Source: Actinacidiphila sp965342175
GTDB taxonomy: Bacteria > Actinomycetota > Actinomycetes > Streptomycetales > Streptomycetaceae
Length of the DNA: 64,000 nt
Direction of reading: 5' to 3'
Assembly (NCBI RefSeq): GCF_965342175.1
Contig: NZ_CBDRBL010000014.1
Location: 42,217 to 106,216, forward strand
The notes beneath the pieces were generated by a model. That model was not told where the DNA came from and did not search any database. It saw only the letters and a list, made by a program, of their open reading frames with translations. Made by a program: the position numbers and the translations under genes. How positions within the stretch are numbered: the first letter of the stretch is position 1; every line of letters starts with the position of its first letter. Shown piece by piece: positions 26,295 through 35,015 of this stretch.

Positions 26295-27899
26295 ATGGAC
26301 CTGCTGCCGTCAGCACACGTGGACACGTTCCCGCGGGATCACCTGCCGCCGCGTGACCAGTGGCCCGTCCTCACCCAAGACCTCCCCGAGCTGGCCTATC
26401 CGGACCGGCTCAACTGCGGTGCCGAACTCCTCGCCGCCGGCCTGCCCGAGGCGCCCTGCCTGCGGATGCCGGGCGGCGAGGTCTGGTCGTACGCGGACCT
26501 GCGCGCCGCCTCCGACCGCATCGCGCACGTGCTGACCGACGATCTCAAAGTGGTGCCCGGCAACCGCGTGCTGCTGCGCGGCCCCACCACGCCCTGGTTG
26601 GTGGCGTGCTGGTTCGCCGTCATGAAGGCCGGGGCGGTGGCGGTGACGGTGCTGGCGGCGCACCGCCCGCACGAGCTGGCGACGATCTGCGAGATCGCCG
26701 CGGTCCGGCACGCGCTGTGCGACGTCCGCGCGGTCGACGACCTCGCCAAGTGCGAGGCCCCGGGGCTGCGCATCACCACGTACGGCGGTGAGGCGCCGGA
26801 CGACCTGCTGCGGCTCGCCGCCGGGCGCCCGGACTCCTACGCCGCGGTGCCGACCTCGTCCGACGACGTCGCGCTGATCGCCTTCACCTCCGGCACGACA
26901 GGACGCCCCAAGGGGTGCATGCACTTCCACCGGGACGTGCTGGCGATCGCCGACACCTTCTCGGCGCACATACTGCGGCCCACCGCCGTGGACGTGTTCG
27001 CCGGCAGCCCGCCGCTCGGCTTCACCTTCGGACTCGGCGGCCTGGTCGTCTTCCCCCTGCGGGCGGGGGCGTCGGCGCTGCTCATGGAGCAGGCCGGACC
27101 CGAGCAGCTCGCCCGGGCCGTCGCGGAGCACTCGGTGACGGTGCTGTTCACCGCGCCCACCGCCTACCGGGCGATACTCGCCTCGCACGGCTCGCGCGAC
27201 CTCTCCTCGCTGCGGCGCTGCGTGTCCGCGGGCGAGAATCTGCCCGAGGCGACCTGGCACGCCTGGCGCGAGGCGACGGGGCTGCGCATCATCAACGGCA
27301 TAGGGGCCACGGAGATGCTGCACATCTTCATCTCCGCGGCCGACGACGCGATCCGCCCGGGCACCACCGGCCTGCCGGTCCCGGGCTTCCAGGCCCGGGT
27401 CGTCGATCCCGTGACGCTCTCCCCCGTACCGGACGGCGAGCCGGGACTGCTCGCCGTGCGCGGCCCCACCGGCTGCCGCTACCTGGCCGACGAACGGCAG
27501 CGGGAGTACGTGCGGGACGGCTGGAACCTTACCGGCGACACCTACGTGCGCGAGGCGGACGGCTACTTCCGCTACGTGGCCCGCGCCGACGACATGATCA
27601 TCTCGTCGGGGTACAACATCGCGGGCCCCGAGGTCGAGGATGCGCTGCTGCGCCACCCCGACGTGCGGGAGGCGGCGGTCATCGGTGTGCCGGACGACCA
27701 GCGCGGCCAGATCGTCCGGGCCTGCGTCGTGCTGCGCGACGGGCCGCCGCGCGACGAGCACACGGCCGAGGCGCTGCGCGCCTTCACCCGGGAGGAGATC
27801 GCGGGCTACAAGTGCCCGCGCGAAATCGTCTTCCTCGACGCCCTGCCCCGCACGCCCACCGGGAAGCTGCAGCGCTTCCGGCTGCGCGACCTACAGTGA
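26295..27899 (+). CDS. Aromatic-acid CoA ligase, probably 2-aminobenzoate-CoA ligase
   Basis: A 534-residue acyl-adenylate enzyme. The P-loop is AFTSGTTGRPKGCMHFHRD, the A5/A8 region includes NGIGATEMLHIFIS and DGYFRYVARADDMIISSGYNI, and the catalytic lysine is near the C-terminus in TPTGKLQRFRL. The layout and the block HRDVLAIADTFSAH fit the benzoate/2-aminobenzoate CoA ligase group rather than fatty acid ligases. It activates the aromatic acid for the monooxygenase-reductase encoded downstream. The PaaX-type regulator begins five bases after its stop. Substrate (2-aminobenzoate, salicylate, benzoate) is inferred from neighbours only. Confidence 0.85.
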   Translation: MDLLPSAHVDTFPRDHLPPRDQWPVLTQDLPELAYPDRLNCGAELLAAGLPEAPCLRMPGGEVWSYADLRAASDRIAHVLTDDLKVVPGNRVLLRGPTTPWLVACWFAVMKAGAVAVTVLAAHRPHELATICEIAAVRHALCDVRAVDDLAKCEAPGLRITTYGGEAPDDLLRLAAGRPDSYAAVPTSSDDVALIAFTSGTTGRPKGCMHFHRDVLAIADTFSAHILRPTAVDVFAGSPPLGFTFGLGGLVVFPLRAGASALLMEQAGPEQLARAVAEHSVTVLFTAPTAYRAILASHGSRDLSSLRRCVSAGENLPEATWHAWREATGLRIINGIGATEMLHIFISAADDAIRPGTTGLPVPGFQARVVDPVTLSPVPDGEPGLLAVRGPTGCRYLADERQREYVRDGWNLTGDTYVREADGYFRYVARADDMIISSGYNIAGPEVEDALLRHPDVREAAVIGVPDDQRGQIVRACVVLRDGPPRDEHTAEALRAFTREEIAGYKCPREIVFLDALPRTPTGKLQRFRLRDLQ

Positions 27900-27903
27900 T
27901 CGC

Positions 27904-28728
27904 GTGACCGAGCACACCCCCAGTTCACTGATCCTCACCTTCTTCGGCGCCTACGGCCGGGCCGACGGCTGGGACGGGCGGATACCCGTCGCCGGGCTGA
28001 TCCGGCTGATGGGCGCCGTCGACGTGGACCCGCAGTCGGTGCGCTCGGCGGTCTCCCGGCTCAAGCGCCGCGGGCTGCTGGAGCCGGACCGGGTCGGCGG
28101 CGCCGCTGGCTACGGCCTGTCCGAGGACGCCCGGCAGCTGCTCGCCGACGGCGACCGGCGCATCTACGGTCACCCGGCCGGCGGTGCGGGGGACGGGGAA
28201 TGGGTGCTCGCGGTCTTCTCCGTCCCGGAGAGCGAACGCCACAAGCGGCACCTGCTCCGCTCCCGGCTGGCCCGGCTGGGCTTCGGCACCGCCGCACCGG
28301 GCGTGTGGATCGCGCCCGCCCGCCTCCGCGAGGAGGCGCAGCACACCCTGCGCCGGCTCGGCCTCGACCCGTACGTGGACCTCTTCACCGGTGCCCACCT
28401 CGGCTTCGAGCCGACGGCCGCGGCCGTGCGCCGCTGGTGGGACCTCGACGCCGTCGCCGAGCGCCACCACGCCTTCCTCGGCGCCCACGAGCCGGTGCTG
28501 CGCTCCTGGGCCGCCCGCCGGACCACCCCGCCGCAGGAGGCCTTCGCGGACTACCTGCGCGCCCTCGACTCCTGGCGCCGCCTCCCCTACGCCGACCCCG
28601 GCCTGCCGCCCGCCCTCCTCCCGCCCGACTGGCCCGGCGGGCGCGCGGCAGCGGTCTTCGAGGACCTGCACGCGCGGCTGCGCGACGCGGGAGCGGCGTT
28701 CGCGCGGTCAGTCGATCGCATGACGTGA
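27904..28728 (+). CDS. PaaX-family transcriptional regulator
   Basis: A 274-residue regulator. The N-terminal winged helix (VAGLIRLMGAVDVDPQSVRSAVSRLKRRGLL) binds DNA; the middle has the PaaX core WVLAVFSVPESERHKRHLLRSRLARLGFG and VWIAPARL, and the C-terminal domain follows. PaaX proteins repress CoA-dependent aromatic catabolic operons and are released by the aryl-CoA. The start is GTG 27904-27906, five bases beyond the ligase stop and without its own ribosome site, so translation is probably coupled. It is the prime candidate to bind the shared TGACTGCCGTCAC word. Confidence 0.9.
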   Translation: MTEHTPSSLILTFFGAYGRADGWDGRIPVAGLIRLMGAVDVDPQSVRSAVSRLKRRGLLEPDRVGGAAGYGLSEDARQLLADGDRRIYGHPAGGAGDGEWVLAVFSVPESERHKRHLLRSRLARLGFGTAAPGVWIAPARLREEAQHTLRRLGLDPYVDLFTGAHLGFEPTAAAVRRWWDLDAVAERHHAFLGAHEPVLRSWAARRTTPPQEAFADYLRALDSWRRLPYADPGLPPALLPPDWPGGRAAAVFEDLHARLRDAGAAFARSVDRMT

Positions 28729-28811
28729 CCGGCCCCCGCGGCTGATCGTTGGGCACGACGCACGCCCACGCCGCCCGGCGGGGCATAACCTGGCCGCATC
28801 GGAGCGAAACC

Positions 28812-29393
28812 ATGACGATCGAGGAGGTACGCGAGATGGCACTGCCCGCGACCGAACGCTCGGGCTCCGGCGGCGACGCGGTGCTCGCCGCCTTCCTCGA
28901 CCTCACGGTCCCCGAGGGGTACCGCGCCGAGCTGATCGAGGGGGAGATCGTCGTGACCCCGCCGCCCGACGGAGACCACGAGGACATCCTCGGCCGCTTC
29001 GTCCGCCAATTGATCCGCAAGTCCCCCGCAGAGTTCTACACCTCCGGCGCCAGAGGGCTCATCACTCCTGCCGGGCGCTTCATCCCCGACCTGACGGTGG
29101 GCCCCGAAGGCGTGTTCGCCGGCAAGGACTCGTGGTGCGCCCCTGACGGCGTGGTCATGACCGTCGAGGTGACGCCGACCCGACCCGACAAGGACCGCGG
29201 CCCGAAGCGGCGCGGCTACGCGGCCGCCGGCATCCCCTTCTACCTGCTGGTGGACCGCACCGAGGGCACCGTGAGCCTCTACAGCGAGCCGGACGCCGAG
29301 GACTACCGCCAGGACGTCCGGGTGCTGTTCGGCAAGGAGCTCGAGCTTCCCGAGCCCTTCGCGTTCGCCCTCGACACCTCCCTCTTCGGCTGA
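28812..29393 (+). CDS. Uma2-family (DUF820) putative nuclease
   Basis: A 193-residue protein of the Uma2 family, which has a restriction-endonuclease-like fold and is greatly expanded in Streptomyces; biological function is unknown. Visible features are YRAELIEGEIVVTPPPDGDHE, the active-site-like IPDLTV, VVMTVEVTPTRPDKDRGPKRRGYAAAG and IPFYLLVDR. The D-(x)n-ExT pattern fits PD-(D/E)xK nucleases. Two starts are possible: ATG 28812 behind GGAG, or ATG 28836 behind a perfect AGGAGG. It is placed between the two arms of the aromatic catabolic cluster but has no obvious link to it. Confidence 0.86.
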   Translation: MTIEEVREMALPATERSGSGGDAVLAAFLDLTVPEGYRAELIEGEIVVTPPPDGDHEDILGRFVRQLIRKSPAEFYTSGARGLITPAGRFIPDLTVGPEGVFAGKDSWCAPDGVVMTVEVTPTRPDKDRGPKRRGYAAAGIPFYLLVDRTEGTVSLYSEPDAEDYRQDVRVLFGKELELPEPFAFALDTSLFG

Positions 29394-29411
29394 CCCCGGG
29401 CCGGCCGCGCC

Positions 29412-31679
29412 TCACACGTCCAGCGTGAGCCGGGGCCGGGGGGCGTCGGTGCGGCCCGTGGGCGGGCGGCGGCTGCCCGCCTGGTACGGGAGGGGCCAGG
29501 GGGCGCCGGGGCCGGAGTAGCCCTGCTCGGCGGCGGCGTGCAGCGTCCAGTGGGGGTCGTAGAGGTGAGGGCGGCCGAGCGCGCACAGGTCGGCGCGCCC
29601 GGCGAGGAGCAGGGAGTTGACGTCGTCCCAGGAGGAGATGGCGCCGACCGCGATGACGGGCACGCCCACTTCGTTGCGGATCCGGTCGGCGTAGGGGGTC
29701 TGGTAGGAACGGCCGAAGTCGGGGGCCTCGTCCGGGACGACCTGGCCGGTGGAGACGTCGATGGCGTCGGCGCCGTGGGCGGCGAAGGCCCGGGCGATCT
29801 CGACCGCGTCGCCGGCGGTCGTTCCGCCCTCGGCCCAGTCGGTGGCGGAGATGCGGACGGTCATCGGCCGGTCGTCGGGCCACACCTCGCGGACGGCGTC
29901 GAAGACCTCCAGCGGGAAGCGCAGCCGCCCGGCCAGGTCGCCGCCGTAGGCGTCGGTGCGCCGGTTGGTGAGCGGCGAGAGGAAGGACGACAACAGGTAG
30001 CCGTGGGCGCAGTGCAGCTCCAGCAGGTCGAACCCGGCGCGTGCGCCGCGCGCGGCGGAGGCGGCGAACTGATCGCGGATCGCGGCGAGCCCGGCGGCGT
30101 CCAGGGCGTCCGGGACCTGGCTGACCCGTGGGTGGTACGGCAGCGGGGAGGGCGCGGTAAGCGGCCAGTTGCCCTCGGGGAGCGGCTGGTCGATGCCCTC
30201 CCACATCAGCCGGGTGGAGCCCTTGCGGCCGCTGTGGCCGAGCTGGAGGCCGATGGCGGCGCCGGGCCGGGCGTGGACGAAGTCGGTGACGCGACGCCAG
30301 GCGGCCTCGTGCCCGTCCGTCCACAGGCCCGTGCAGCCGGGGGTGATCCGGCCCTCGGGGCTGACGCAGACCATCTCGGTCATCACGAGGCCGGCGCCGC
30401 CGAGGGCGCGGGCGCCGAGGTGGACGAGGTGGAAGTCGCCGGGGGTGCCGTCGGTGGCGGAGTACATGTCCATCGGCGAGACGACGACACGGTTGCGCAG
30501 GGTCAGCCCGCGCAGGGTGAAGGGGGTGAACATGGGCGGGGTGTCCGGCCCGGTGCCGAACTCCCGCTCCACCGAGGCGGTGAACGCCCGGTCGCGCAGC
30601 CGCAGGTTGTCGTGGGTGACCCGGCGGCTGCGGGTGAGCAGGTTGAAGGCGAACTGCCGGGGCGGCTGGGCGGTGTACTGCCCCAGGTGCTCGAACCACT
30701 CGAGGCTGGCCCGTGCGGCGCGCTGCGTGCTGGCGACCACCGGCTTGCGCTCGGCCTCGTAGGCGGCGAGCGCCTCCGGGACGCCGGGCTGTTCGTGCAG
30801 GCAGGCGGCGAGGGCGAGGGCGTCCTCCATGGCGAGCTTGGTGCCGGAGCCGATGGAGAAGTGCGCGGTGTGGGCGGCGTCGCCGAGCAGCACGATGTTG
30901 CCGTGCCTCCAGCGTTCGTTGACGACGGTGGTGAAGGCGATCCAGCGGGAGCGGTTGCCGCGCAGGCCGTGGCCGTGCAGTGCCTCGGCGAAGATCTTCT
31001 CGCAGCGGGCGACGGACTCGGCCTCGTCGAGCCTGTCCAGTCCGGCGCGCCGCCAGACGTCCTCGTGCATCTCGACGATGAAGGTGCTGGCGTCCTGCCG
31101 GTACGGGTAGCCGTGGGCCTGCATCACGCCGTGCTCGGTCTCGGCGATCTCGAAGCGGAAGGCGTCCAGCACAAGGTCGGTGGCGAGCCAGATGTAGCGG
31201 CAGCCGTGCCCGGTGAGGGTCGGCCGGAAGACGCCGGCGTGGGCGGCTCGGGTGGCGCTGCCCGCTCCGTCGGCGGCGACGACGAGGTCGTGGTCGCGGG
31301 CCAGCGCCTCCGCCGCCGGGGCGGCTTCGCGGGTGCGGACGGTCACGCCGAGATCCCGGCAGCGGTCGTGGAGGATCGCCAGCAGGGTGCGCCGGTCCAC
31401 CGCCGCGAAGCCGTGGCCGCCGGAGGTGACGGCACGGCCGCGGTGGCGCACGTCGATGTCGTCCCAGCGGGTGAACTCCCGTTCCAGAGCGCGGAAGACG
31501 ACCGGGTCCGCGTGCTCGATGCCGCCGAGCGTCTCGTCGGAGAGCACGACGCCGAAGCCGAAGGTGTCCTCGGGCGCACCACGCTCCCAGACGGTGATGT
31601 CCCGTTCCGGGTCCAGGCGTTTGAGCAGCGCGGCCGTGTAGAGCCCGCCCGGGCCGCCGCCGATGATGGCCGCCCGCAC
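29412..31679 (-). CDS. FAD-monooxygenase/old-yellow-enzyme fusion, 2-aminobenzoyl-CoA or salicylyl-CoA type
   Basis: A 755-residue two-domain flavoenzyme. Residues 1-370 are a class A FAD hydroxylase with the dinucleotide motif GGGPGG (7-12) and GDAAHTAHFSIGSGTKLAMED (266 on). Residues 383-740 are an FMN old-yellow-enzyme reductase (LTLRNRVVVSPMDMYSA, LQLGHSGRKGS, HCAHGYLLSSFLSP). This architecture is that of 2-aminobenzoyl-CoA monooxygenase/reductase of Azoarcus and of proteins annotated as salicylyl-CoA 5-hydroxylase. It would hydroxylate and then reduce the aromatic ring of the CoA thioester. The GTG start follows the upstream hydratase gene by two bases, so they form an operon. Confidence 0.9.
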   Translation of the reverse strand: MRAAIIGGGPGGLYTAALLKRLDPERDITVWERGAPEDTFGFGVVLSDETLGGIEHADPVVFRALEREFTRWDDIDVRHRGRAVTSGGHGFAAVDRRTLLAILHDRCRDLGVTVRTREAAPAAEALARDHDLVVAADGAGSATRAAHAGVFRPTLTGHGCRYIWLATDLVLDAFRFEIAETEHGVMQAHGYPYRQDASTFIVEMHEDVWRRAGLDRLDEAESVARCEKIFAEALHGHGLRGNRSRWIAFTTVVNERWRHGNIVLLGDAAHTAHFSIGSGTKLAMEDALALAACLHEQPGVPEALAAYEAERKPVVASTQRAARASLEWFEHLGQYTAQPPRQFAFNLLTRSRRVTHDNLRLRDRAFTASVEREFGTGPDTPPMFTPFTLRGLTLRNRVVVSPMDMYSATDGTPGDFHLVHLGARALGGAGLVMTEMVCVSPEGRITPGCTGLWTDGHEAAWRRVTDFVHARPGAAIGLQLGHSGRKGSTRLMWEGIDQPLPEGNWPLTAPSPLPYHPRVSQVPDALDAAGLAAIRDQFAASAARGARAGFDLLELHCAHGYLLSSFLSPLTNRRTDAYGGDLAGRLRFPLEVFDAVREVWPDDRPMTVRISATDWAEGGTTAGDAVEIARAFAAHGADAIDVSTGQVVPDEAPDFGRSYQTPYADRIRNEVGVPVIAVGAISSWDDVNSLLLAGRADLCALGRPHLYDPHWTLHAAAEQGYSGPGAPWPLPYQAGSRRPPTGRTDAPRPRLTLDV

Positions 31680-31681
31680 GG

Positions 31682-32509
31682 CTACCGGCCCTTCCAGTTG
31701 GGGCTGCGCTTCCCGGTGAACGCGGCGTGGAACTCGGCGTAGTCCTCACTGGTCATCAGCAGCGCCTGGGTCGCGGCGTCCATCTCCACGGCGGCGCCGA
31801 GCGGCATGTCGAGTTCCGCGGTGAGCAGGGCCTTGGTCTGGGCGTACGCCAGCGCGGGGCCGGCGGCCAGGCGTTTGGCGAGGGCGGCGGCGCTCGCGTC
31901 GGCCTGGCCGTCGTCGACGAGCTCGCTGACCAGGCCGATGCGGTCGGCCTGCTCGGCGCCCACGGTGTCGCCGAGCATCAGCAGCCGGGTGGCGTGGCCG
32001 AGGCCGACGATGCGGGGCAGCAGGTAGGCGGCGCCCATGTCGGCGCCGGCGAGGCCGACTTTGGTGAACAGGAAGGCGAAGCGCGCCGAGCGCTCGACGA
32101 TCCGGAAGTCGCTGGCGAGGGCGATGACGGAACCGGCTCCCGCCGCGACGCCGTGCACGGCCGCGACGACGGGGAAGGGCGCCTCGCGGATGGCGCGGAC
32201 GACCTGCCCGGTCATGCGGGTGAAGTCCAGGAGCTGCCCGGCGCCCATGGCGAGCGTGGCGCCGATGATCTCGTCGACGTCGCCGCCCGAGCAGAAGCCG
32301 CGTCCGGCCCCGGCGAGCACCAGCACACGGGTGTCGCCGTGGTGCGGCAGCTCGGTGAGCAGGTCGCGCAGGTCGGCGTAGGCGCCGAAGGTGAGCGCGT
32401 TGAGCTTGTCGGGGCGGTCGAGGGTGACGGTGACGACGCCGTCGGCGCGCTCCACCCGCAGGTGCCGCCATTCCTCGGTCCGGCCTGCGGAGCCTCGGTA
32501 GGGGCTCAT
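31682..32509 (-). CDS. Enoyl-CoA hydratase/isomerase-family protein lacking both catalytic glutamates
   Basis: A 275-residue crotonase-fold protein. The oxyanion-hole blocks are present (AGAGRGFCSGGD at 67-77 and VHGVAAGAGSVIALASDF at 118-135). The two glutamates of classical hydratases (rat Glu144 and Glu164) align with Val128 and Phe148 by my hand alignment, so simple hydration is unlikely; an isomerase, hydrolase or ring-cleavage role is possible. The start is ATG 32507-32509, eight bases after GAAGGAGG. First gene of the operon with the FAD/FMN fusion, with the shared operator word 63-75 bases upstream. Confidence 0.88.
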   Translation of the reverse strand: MSPYRGSAGRTEEWRHLRVERADGVVTVTLDRPDKLNALTFGAYADLRDLLTELPHHGDTRVLVLAGAGRGFCSGGDVDEIIGATLAMGAGQLLDFTRMTGQVVRAIREAPFPVVAAVHGVAAGAGSVIALASDFRIVERSARFAFLFTKVGLAGADMGAAYLLPRIVGLGHATRLLMLGDTVGAEQADRIGLVSELVDDGQADASAAALAKRLAAGPALAYAQTKALLTAELDMPLGAAVEMDAATQALLMTSEDYAEFHAAFTGKRSPNWKGR

Positions 32510-32569
32510 GGGCACGTCCTCCTTCACGGTGGAGGCAGGCTTGCCAGCACCGTGAAGTTATCACTCCTT

Positions 32570-32585
32570 CGTGACTGCCGTCACG
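32570..32585. promoter_or_regulatory. Operator-like palindrome upstream of the hydratase gene
   Basis: CGTGAC-TGCC-GTCACG is a perfect 6-base inverted repeat. The inner 13 bases TGACTGCCGTCAC are identical to those in the ligase/dehydrogenase divergent promoter at 26226-26238. On the minus strand a TGATAACT element follows, suitable as a -10. Confidence 0.6.
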
Positions 32586-32609
32586 AGTGCGCGATACGCG
32601 CGCGGCGCC

Positions 32610-33614
32610 TCAGGCGCCTGCCAGCGTGGCGACGAGGACGGCCTTGATGGTGTGCATCCGGTTCTCGGCCTGGTCGAAGACGATGGAGTGCGCCGACTCG
32701 AAGACCTCGTCCGTGACCTCCAGCGAGGCCAGCCCGTGCCGTTCGTGGATCTGCTGGGCCAGGGTGGTGCCGAGGTCGTGGTAGGCGGGCAGGCAGTGCA
32801 TGAACTTCGCGTCGGGACGGCCGGTGGCCCGCAGCACGTCCATGGTCACGGCGTACGGCTTCAGCAGGGTGATGCGCTCGTCCCAGACCTCGGCGGGCTC
32901 TCCCATCGACACCCACACGTCGGTGTGGACGAACTGCGCGCCGGCGACGCCCTCGGCGACGTCCTCGGTCAGGGTGACGCGCGCGCCGCTGGCCCGCGCC
33001 AGGCGCCGGGCCTCGGCGACGACCGACTCCTGCGGCCACAACTGCTCCGGGGCGACGATGCGCACGTCCATCCCGAGGAGGGCGCCGGTGACCAGCAGCG
33101 AGTTGCCCATGTTGGAGCGGGCGTCGCCGAGATAGGCGTAGGCGGTCTCCTCCAGCGGCGAGGCCGAGTGCTCGGCCATGGTGAGCACGTCGGCGAGCGT
33201 CTGCGTCGGGTGCCACTGGTCGGTGAGGCCGTTCCAGACCGGTACCCCGGCGTGGGCCGCCAACTCCTCGACCACCTCCTGGCCCGTCCCGCGGTATTCG
33301 ATGCCGTCGAACATCCGGCCGAGCACGCGGGCGGTGTCCTTCACCGACTCCTTGTGGCCGAGCTGGGACCCGGCCGGGTCCAGGTAGGTCGTGGACGCGC
33401 CCTGGTCGGACGCGGCGACCTCGAAGGCGCAACGGGTGCGGGTGGAGGTCTTGGCGAAGATCAGTGCGATGTTCCGGCCGGCGAGCCGCCGGACCTCGGT
33501 GCCCGCCTTCTTGGCCGACTTCAGCTCGGCGGCCAGCTCCACCAGGTGGCGGAACTCCTCCGGGGCGAAGTCCAGCTCCTTGAGGAAGTGGCGGCCCGTG
33601 AGGTCGATGGCCAT
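32610..33614 (-). CDS. arcB: Ornithine carbamoyltransferase, catabolic
   Basis: A 334-residue enzyme that interconverts citrulline plus phosphate with ornithine and carbamoyl phosphate. The carbamoyl phosphate loop is KTSTRTRCAFEVAA, the ornithine loop is MHCLPAYHD, and DVWVSMGE is also present. The close neighbour arcA makes the catabolic (arginine deiminase pathway) role more likely than biosynthesis. The start ATG follows AGGAGC. Upstream lies an ARG-box-like palindrome. Confidence 0.95.
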   Translation of the reverse strand: MAIDLTGRHFLKELDFAPEEFRHLVELAAELKSAKKAGTEVRRLAGRNIALIFAKTSTRTRCAFEVAASDQGASTTYLDPAGSQLGHKESVKDTARVLGRMFDGIEYRGTGQEVVEELAAHAGVPVWNGLTDQWHPTQTLADVLTMAEHSASPLEETAYAYLGDARSNMGNSLLVTGALLGMDVRIVAPEQLWPQESVVAEARRLARASGARVTLTEDVAEGVAGAQFVHTDVWVSMGEPAEVWDERITLLKPYAVTMDVLRATGRPDAKFMHCLPAYHDLGTTLAQQIHERHGLASLEVTDEVFESAHSIVFDQAENRMHTIKAVLVATLAGA

Positions 33615-33689
33615 GGGGGCTCCTAGGTCGAGGTCGGCCGGGTGCCGAACATGAGTGCGCCGGGACTTGCGGAAGTCTATACGAAGTCT

Positions 33690-33703
33690 TGCATCCTTAT
33701 ACA
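33690..33703. promoter_or_regulatory. ARG-box-like palindrome upstream of arcB
   Basis: TGCAT-CCTT-ATACA is a near-perfect inverted repeat in an AT-rich patch between arcA and arcB, 76-89 bases upstream of the arcB start. It resembles the half-sites bound by ArgR/AhrC repressors. Confidence 0.5.
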
Positions 33704-33749
33704 GATTCTCGTGTGGCGGCTCCCGCGGACCCGGGCGCGGACCGCCCGG

Positions 33750-34985
33750 TCAGACCGGGTCCCGCTCGACGGGGCAGCTCATGCAGCGCGGACCGCCGCG
33801 GCCGCGCCCCAGTTCGCTCCCCGGGATCTCTATGACCTCGATGCCGCGCTTGCGCAGGTGGGTGTTGGTGGTGACGTTGCGCTCGTACGCCAGGACGACA
33901 CCCGGCTCCAGGGCGAGCACATTGCATCCGTCGTCCCACTGCTCGCGCTCGGCGGAGTGGACGTCCTGGGTCGCGGTGAGCACCCGGATGCCGTCGAGGC
34001 CCAGGGCCGCCGCGATGGCCCGGTGCATGTCCTCCGGCGGGTGGTCGGTGACCTTGAGGTCGCGCTCTCCCACGCCGGGCTCGATGGTGTACGAGCGCAG
34101 CATGCCCAGGCCCGCGTACTGGGTGAAGGTGTCGCCGTCGACCATGGTCATCACGGTGTCCAGGTGCATGAAGGCGCGGCGCTTGGGCATGTCCAGGGCC
34201 ACGATCGTGCTGGCCGATCCCGAGGTGAAAAGGCGCTGGGCGAGCATCTCCACCGCCTGTGGAGTGGTGCGCTCGCTCATGCCGATGAGGACGGCGCCGT
34301 TGCCGATCACCAGGACGTCGCCGCCCTCGATGGTGGACGGATAGGCGGCCTGGCCCTCGGACCACACATGGAAGGAGGCGCCCGCGAAGAGCGGGTGGTG
34401 GCGGTAGATCGCCTCGTAGTGCGTCGTCTCGTGCCAACGGGCGGGCCAGCGCATCGCGTTGATGCTGACCCCGTCGTACACCCAGGCCGAGGTGTCCCGG
34501 GTGAAGATGTGGTTGGGCAGCGGGTCGAGCAGGAAGTCGTCGAGGTCCATCACGTGGAAGCGGACCGAGACCGGCTCGGCGAAACGGTCGAGGAACTCCC
34601 GCTTGGTCATGCCGCCGACCAGGGCCTCGGTCAGCTCGCCCGCGGACAGCTCGTCGAAGGCGGCGCGCAGGTGGTCGGTGACCACCGGACCGTACTCCTT
34701 CTCGTCGAAGACCCGGTCGAGCACCATGCGCCGGGCCTCGGGCAGGCCCAGCGTCTCCCGCAGCAGGTCACCGAAGAGGTGCACGACCACACCCCGGTCG
34801 CGCAGCACGTCGGCGAAGCCGTCGTGCTCGGCACGGGCCCGGCGCACCCACAGGACGTCGTCGAAGAGCAGGGCGTCCTTGTTCGACGGCGTGAGCCTTT
34901 TCAGCTCCAGGTCGGGGCGGTGGAGGATGACGCGGTGCAGCCGCCCTGCCTCGGAGTCCACATGGAATGCCATGGAACTAGACAT
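33750..34985 (-). CDS. arcA: Arginine deiminase
   Basis: A 411-residue enzyme that hydrolyses arginine to citrulline and ammonia. Family blocks are LHRVILHRPDLELKRLTPSN, PLPNHIFTRDTS, IEGGDVLVIG, FMHLDTVMTMVDGD and the C-terminal catalytic cysteine in GRGRGGPRCMSCPVERDP. It precedes arcB on the same strand with a 135-base gap. Three in-frame starts exist (GTG 35006, ATG 34985, ATG 34973); I chose 34985, which gives MSSSMAFHVDSEAG. The ribosome site AGGAGGTG lies rather far upstream. No carbamate kinase or arginine/ornithine antiporter is in the window. Confidence 0.94.
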   Translation of the reverse strand: MSSSMAFHVDSEAGRLHRVILHRPDLELKRLTPSNKDALLFDDVLWVRRARAEHDGFADVLRDRGVVVHLFGDLLRETLGLPEARRMVLDRVFDEKEYGPVVTDHLRAAFDELSAGELTEALVGGMTKREFLDRFAEPVSVRFHVMDLDDFLLDPLPNHIFTRDTSAWVYDGVSINAMRWPARWHETTHYEAIYRHHPLFAGASFHVWSEGQAAYPSTIEGGDVLVIGNGAVLIGMSERTTPQAVEMLAQRLFTSGSASTIVALDMPKRRAFMHLDTVMTMVDGDTFTQYAGLGMLRSYTIEPGVGERDLKVTDHPPEDMHRAIAAALGLDGIRVLTATQDVHSAEREQWDDGCNVLALEPGVVLAYERNVTTNTHLRKRGIEVIEIPGSELGRGRGGPRCMSCPVERDPV

Positions 34986-35015
34986 TCCCACTTGGCAGGG
35001 GTTCACCTCCTGGGC

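Noticed and set aside
29538..31742. 734-codon plus-strand frame opposite the monooxygenase-reductase
   Set aside because: Antisense shadow of a gene with clear FAD and FMN motifs.
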